In this document: positions 61,393 through 64,000 of the stretch, piece by piece
Position numbering within the stretch: the first letter of the stretch is position 1
Layout: every line of letters starts with the position of its first letter
Origin: Euzebyella saccharophila
GTDB lineage: Bacteria > Bacteroidota > Bacteroidia > Flavobacteriales > Flavobacteriaceae
Length of the DNA stretch: 64,000 bases
Direction of reading: 5' to 3'
Assembly: GCF_014855495.1 (NCBI RefSeq)
Contig: NZ_JACYFJ010000005.1
Location: 62,001 to 126,000, forward strand
Notes under the pieces: model-generated
What the model was told of the DNA's origin: nothing
Database searches by the model: none
Seen by the model: only the letters and a program-made list of their open reading frames with translations
Program-made: the position numbers and the translations under genes

Positions 61393-62517
61393 CTATAAAG
61401 TTTTGGTGAGTGATTTTACTAGCTTGTTTTCGGCTAAAAATTCTTTCAAAATGACCTTTATAGCGGTATATCCCGGTACGGCAATGATCATTCCTACTAC
61501 CCCAAAAAGTAATCCGGCAATAATTATGATAAGGAAAATTTCTAGTGGATGGGATTTGACACTATTAGAAAAAATAAATGGTTGTGAAAAGAAATTATCC
61601 ACCAATTGGCCTACAACCAAACCAATTAGAACATAACCTGTTTTAGGTAGTATTACGGTGCTAAAATCCATGCCTAAATTGCTGGTCATAGTCAGGACGA
61701 TCATAATAGCTCCGCCAATAATTGGGCCGACATAAGGAATGATGTTAAAAAGGGCACATAAAAAGGCGATAACAATGGCGTTTTCTATACCCACAATTAA
61801 CAGGGTGATAGTGTAAATGACAAAGAGGATGAATATCTGTAAAAGGAGCCCTACAAAGTACCTTGAAAGTAGGTTGTTAATTTTGTCTATGGAGTTTACA
61901 GTGCCAGTTTCCTTGTTTTGTGGAACAAACGCCAAAATTCCCCTTTGAAAGAGGTTGCTGTCCTTTAAAAAGAAAAAAGAAATGAACAAAACGGAAAACA
62001 ATCCTATGCTTGCTGTGCTGAGAACATTTAGAAAGGAATTTAGAAAATTGGGGATGAACCCAATATCTAGCCTGTCTACCAATGTCTTTTCCAGTTCGCT
62101 TTCTTGCAATATTTCGCCAACCACTTCGGGTGATGCGCCAATATATTCAGTAATTTCAACGTAAAGGGTGTTGATGTTTGCCTGTAGTTTATCTATATCC
62201 AATAGGGCCAAGTTTTTACCTTGTTCAGAAATTAGTGGCACAAAAAGCGAAATGATGCCGGCCAATATGGCAACCATGAAAATCATGGTGAGGATAACGG
62301 CCAGGGTGTTGGGTAGTTTAAGCTTTCGTCTCAAGAAAAGAACAATGGGTCTACCTATCAAAGCAATAACGGCTGCAATGGCCAAATACGCAATTACGGA
62401 TTGAATTTGCCATAAAAAATAAAGTACTAGTACAACTCCCAAAATAATTCCTACGGCCCTTAAAATTCCTTGGGAAATCATTTTAGAATTTATTTTTCTC
62501 TCTGGTGTCTTGCTCAT
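61393..62517 (-). CDS. AI-2E family transporter (PerM/YdiK type)
   Basis: 374 residues with about eight hydrophobic segments in the AI-2E family pattern: paired helices at the N terminus (IILGVVLVLYFLWQIQSVIAYLAI), a soluble region with a helix bundle (about 120-165), and the C-terminal conserved NIIPYVGPIIGGAI and VDNFFSQPFIFSNSVKSHPLEIF. Members range from Na+/H+ antiporters to exporters of unknown substrate; the name does not prove transport of autoinducer 2. Confidence 0.9.
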   Translation of the reverse strand: MSKTPERKINSKMISQGILRAVGIILGVVLVLYFLWQIQSVIAYLAIAAVIALIGRPIVLFLRRKLKLPNTLAVILTMIFMVAILAGIISLFVPLISEQGKNLALLDIDKLQANINTLYVEITEYIGASPEVVGEILQESELEKTLVDRLDIGFIPNFLNSFLNVLSTASIGLFSVLFISFFFLKDSNLFQRGILAFVPQNKETGTVNSIDKINNLLSRYFVGLLLQIFILFVIYTITLLIVGIENAIVIAFLCALFNIIPYVGPIIGGAIMIVLTMTSNLGMDFSTVILPKTGYVLIGLVVGQLVDNFFSQPFIFSNSVKSHPLEIFLIIIIAGLLFGVVGMIIAVPGYTAIKVILKEFLAENKLVKSLTKTL

Positions 62518-62541
62518 CTTGTTTTTCGCTTTTACAGGCGG

Positions 62542-63192
62542 TTAGTTTTTAAAGACGTATGAAATGATATTTGCCCCCATTTGCAATGCCTTTTGTCTAA
62601 CATCCTCTGGGTCATTATGAACAGATGGGTCTTCCCATCCATCACCTAAGTCACTTTCTGTTGTGAATAACAAAATCAACCTGTTTTCTTGAAAAATACC
62701 CAGCGCTTGAGGACGTTTTCCGTCGTGCTCGTGAATTTTCGGTAATCCATTTGGGAATGGAAACGAACTATTGAAAATAGGGTGGTCTCGACCAATTTCT
62801 TCTAACTCTTGGTTAGGGAAAACCTGTTGCAGCGCTTTTTTTAAATAAGGAGCCATTCCATAGTTGTCGTCTATATGCAAAAAGCCTCCCGAAAAAAGAT
62901 AGTCCCTAAGGTTTGCAGCTTCTTCCTCCGAAAAAACTACATTGCCATGTCCCGTCATATGTAGAAAGGGGTATTGAAAAATAAGCGGACTTCCTACTTC
63001 AACGGTTTGAGGTTTTTCATCCAAAGCGGTTTGAATATTGGTATTGCAGAATTTTATAAGATTGGGAAGTGCGGTAGGGTTGGCATACCAATCACCACCG
63101 CCTTTGTACTTTAAAATAGCAACCTCCTGGGCTGTAAGAGTGAGAAAAGAAAAAGAGGTCAACAATAAGCTGATTAGCAATAGTTTTTTCAT
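62542..63192 (-). CDS. DUF4159 exported protein
   Basis: 216 residues with a Sec signal peptide (LLLISLLLTSFSFLTLTAQ). The DUF4159 core is YKGGGDWYANPTALPNLIKF, FLHMTGHGNVVFSEEEAANLRDYLFSGGFLHIDDNYG and the later RDHPIF. The fold is thought to be glutamine-amidotransferase-like, without an obvious catalytic Cys here. Function unknown; it heads a minus-strand group with the AI-2E and methyltransferase genes, preceded by 276 bases with no supported gene. Confidence 0.88.
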   Translation of the reverse strand: MKKLLLISLLLTSFSFLTLTAQEVAILKYKGGGDWYANPTALPNLIKFCNTNIQTALDEKPQTVEVGSPLIFQYPFLHMTGHGNVVFSEEEAANLRDYLFSGGFLHIDDNYGMAPYLKKALQQVFPNQELEEIGRDHPIFNSSFPFPNGLPKIHEHDGKRPQALGIFQENRLILLFTTESDLGDGWEDPSVHNDPEDVRQKALQMGANIISYVFKN

Positions 63193-63468
63193 AGTAGTTT
63201 GACCCTTTGGTTCAATAACTCAAATGTATGAATAGTGTCTTTAAAAATCATCCTTCGAAATAAAACAATTAAAAAGCTTGGAACGCTATTTTTCAAATGA
63301 AACATTTTTTGCTGTACAGCTTTTAATACATCTGGGCTAGTGAATTTTTAATTTTAAAATTCTTATTGTGAGAATGTTAATTGCGGTCTTTGAAAGTAAT
63401 ACTTTCCGTTTGTATTGTCTTAATTCAAACTTAGTGATTTCAAGAAATAGGTTGGTTAAATTTGATTT

Positions 63469-64000
63469 TTAGCCATTATTGATGAGGTTGACCGTTGTGC
63501 AAGCGACCAAAGCCGCTGTCTCCGTTCTTAACCTACTATCCCCTAAGGAAACTGGCAAAAAGCCCCTTTCCTTGGCGCTTTTTATCTCCTGCGTACTAAA
63601 ATCCCCCTCAGGTCCAATTAAGATGGTGATATCTTTGTCCGGGGCCACTCTACGCTTGAGTTCAACTTTTTCGTCTTCCTCACAATGCGCGATAAATAAA
63701 AGCCCACTGTGTTCTTTTTTCAGGAAGTCGTTATAGCTAATGGCATCATTAAGTATTGGAAGGTAGGTGCGTAAACTTTGCTTCATAGCGGAAAGTAATA
63801 CCTTTTCCAAGCGTTCTTTTTTAACCGTTTTTCTTTCGGAGTGTTCACAAAAAATAGGGGTGATTTCATTGATACCTATTTCTGTGGCTTTTTCTAAAAA
63901 CCACTCAAATCGGTCATTGGTTTTGGTTGGTGCCACGGCCATATGGAACCAATGCATTTTTTGATGTTTTTTTTGTGCTTTGAGTACTTGTGCCTTGCAC
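63469..64000 (-). CDS. rsmE: 16S rRNA (uracil-1498-N3)-methyltransferase RsmE, C-terminal part (cut by window edge)
   Basis: The frame is open through the window edge; the Met at 63957 is internal because the upstream codons continue without a stop (reading CKAQVLKAQKKHQK). The visible 177 residues contain the SPOUT catalytic core: RFEWFLEKATEIGINEITPI, the trefoil-knot ILIGPEGDFSTQEI and LGDSRLRTETAALVACT, the RsmE signature. It methylates U1498 in the decoding centre of 16S rRNA. The N-terminal PUA-like domain is outside the window. Confidence 0.95.
   Translation of the reverse strand, partial: CKAQVLKAQKKHQKMHWFHMAVAPTKTNDRFEWFLEKATEIGINEITPIFCEHSERKTVKKERLEKVLLSAMKQSLRTYLPILNDAISYNDFLKKEHSGLLFIAHCEEDEKVELKRRVAPDKDITILIGPEGDFSTQEIKSAKERGFLPVSLGDSRLRTETAALVACTTVNLINNG

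Overview
The window looks like chromosomal DNA of a marine-type member of the Flavobacteriaceae (Bacteroidota). The evidence is a gliding-motility lipoprotein (GldI-like), a giant SprB-repeat protein with a type IX secretion (type B) sorting domain, a SusC/SusD pair, an ASPIC/FG-GAP lipoprotein, a sulfatase with the CxPxR motif, several Bacteroidota-only DUF families, and recurring TAnnTTTG -7 promoter elements. The genus is not decided by the sequence; a Zobellia/Maribacter-like organism is only a guess. I see no rRNA, tRNA, CRISPR array, insertion sequence, phage or integrase. Both ends cut a gene: mutL on the left and rsmE on the right.

Layout. 1-4,900 is housekeeping: mutL, a small membrane protein, ribH and a TPR protein on the minus strand, then recF, a lipoprotein and a DciA-like (DUF721) gene on the plus strand, then ndk. 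4,931-12,008 holds a PhoD-like phosphatase, nrnA, gldI, a cyclophilin-FKBP fusion, DUF805, pepD and a DUF3810 putative metalloprotease. 12,167-16,438 holds two secreted amidohydrolase-fold proteins, of whose three catalytic units only one keeps the HxH metal motif. 16,442-23,629 is a minus-strand block: udk, an FtsB/DivIC-like protein, parA, parB, DUF5683, dapB, lepB and moeA. 23,739-28,975 holds a Bcr-type exporter and the acetate module DUF4212-actP-acs.

29,028-38,195 is the most coherent functional block, a peptidoglycan-recycling locus. NagB fused to a PIG-L deacetylase-like domain, a GHL10 lipoprotein glycosidase, an AmpG-like permease, a NagZ-like GH3 enzyme and AnmK run on the minus strand. 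A DeoR-type regulator and MurQ run divergently. Together they give a route from anhydro-muropeptides to fructose-6-phosphate, except that no NagA is present here; the fused PIG-L domain is a candidate for that step. The divergent promoter region carries a 13-bp direct repeat with 22-bp periodicity that is a good operator candidate, and a terminator-like hairpin separates nagB from the rest of the operon.

38,199-39,748 is a PQQ-type sugar dehydrogenase with a cytochrome c. 39,881-48,625 is the giant 2,914-residue adhesin-like gene. 48,745-59,838 is a polysaccharide-uptake-like region: esterase and sulfatase on the plus strand, meeting a minus-strand SusC, SusD and ASPIC/FG-GAP lipoprotein series. 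60,204-64,000 holds a THUMP-like methyltransferase, an AI-2E family permease, DUF4159 and the end of rsmE. Product names come from recognising motifs and family architecture by eye; no database search was possible.
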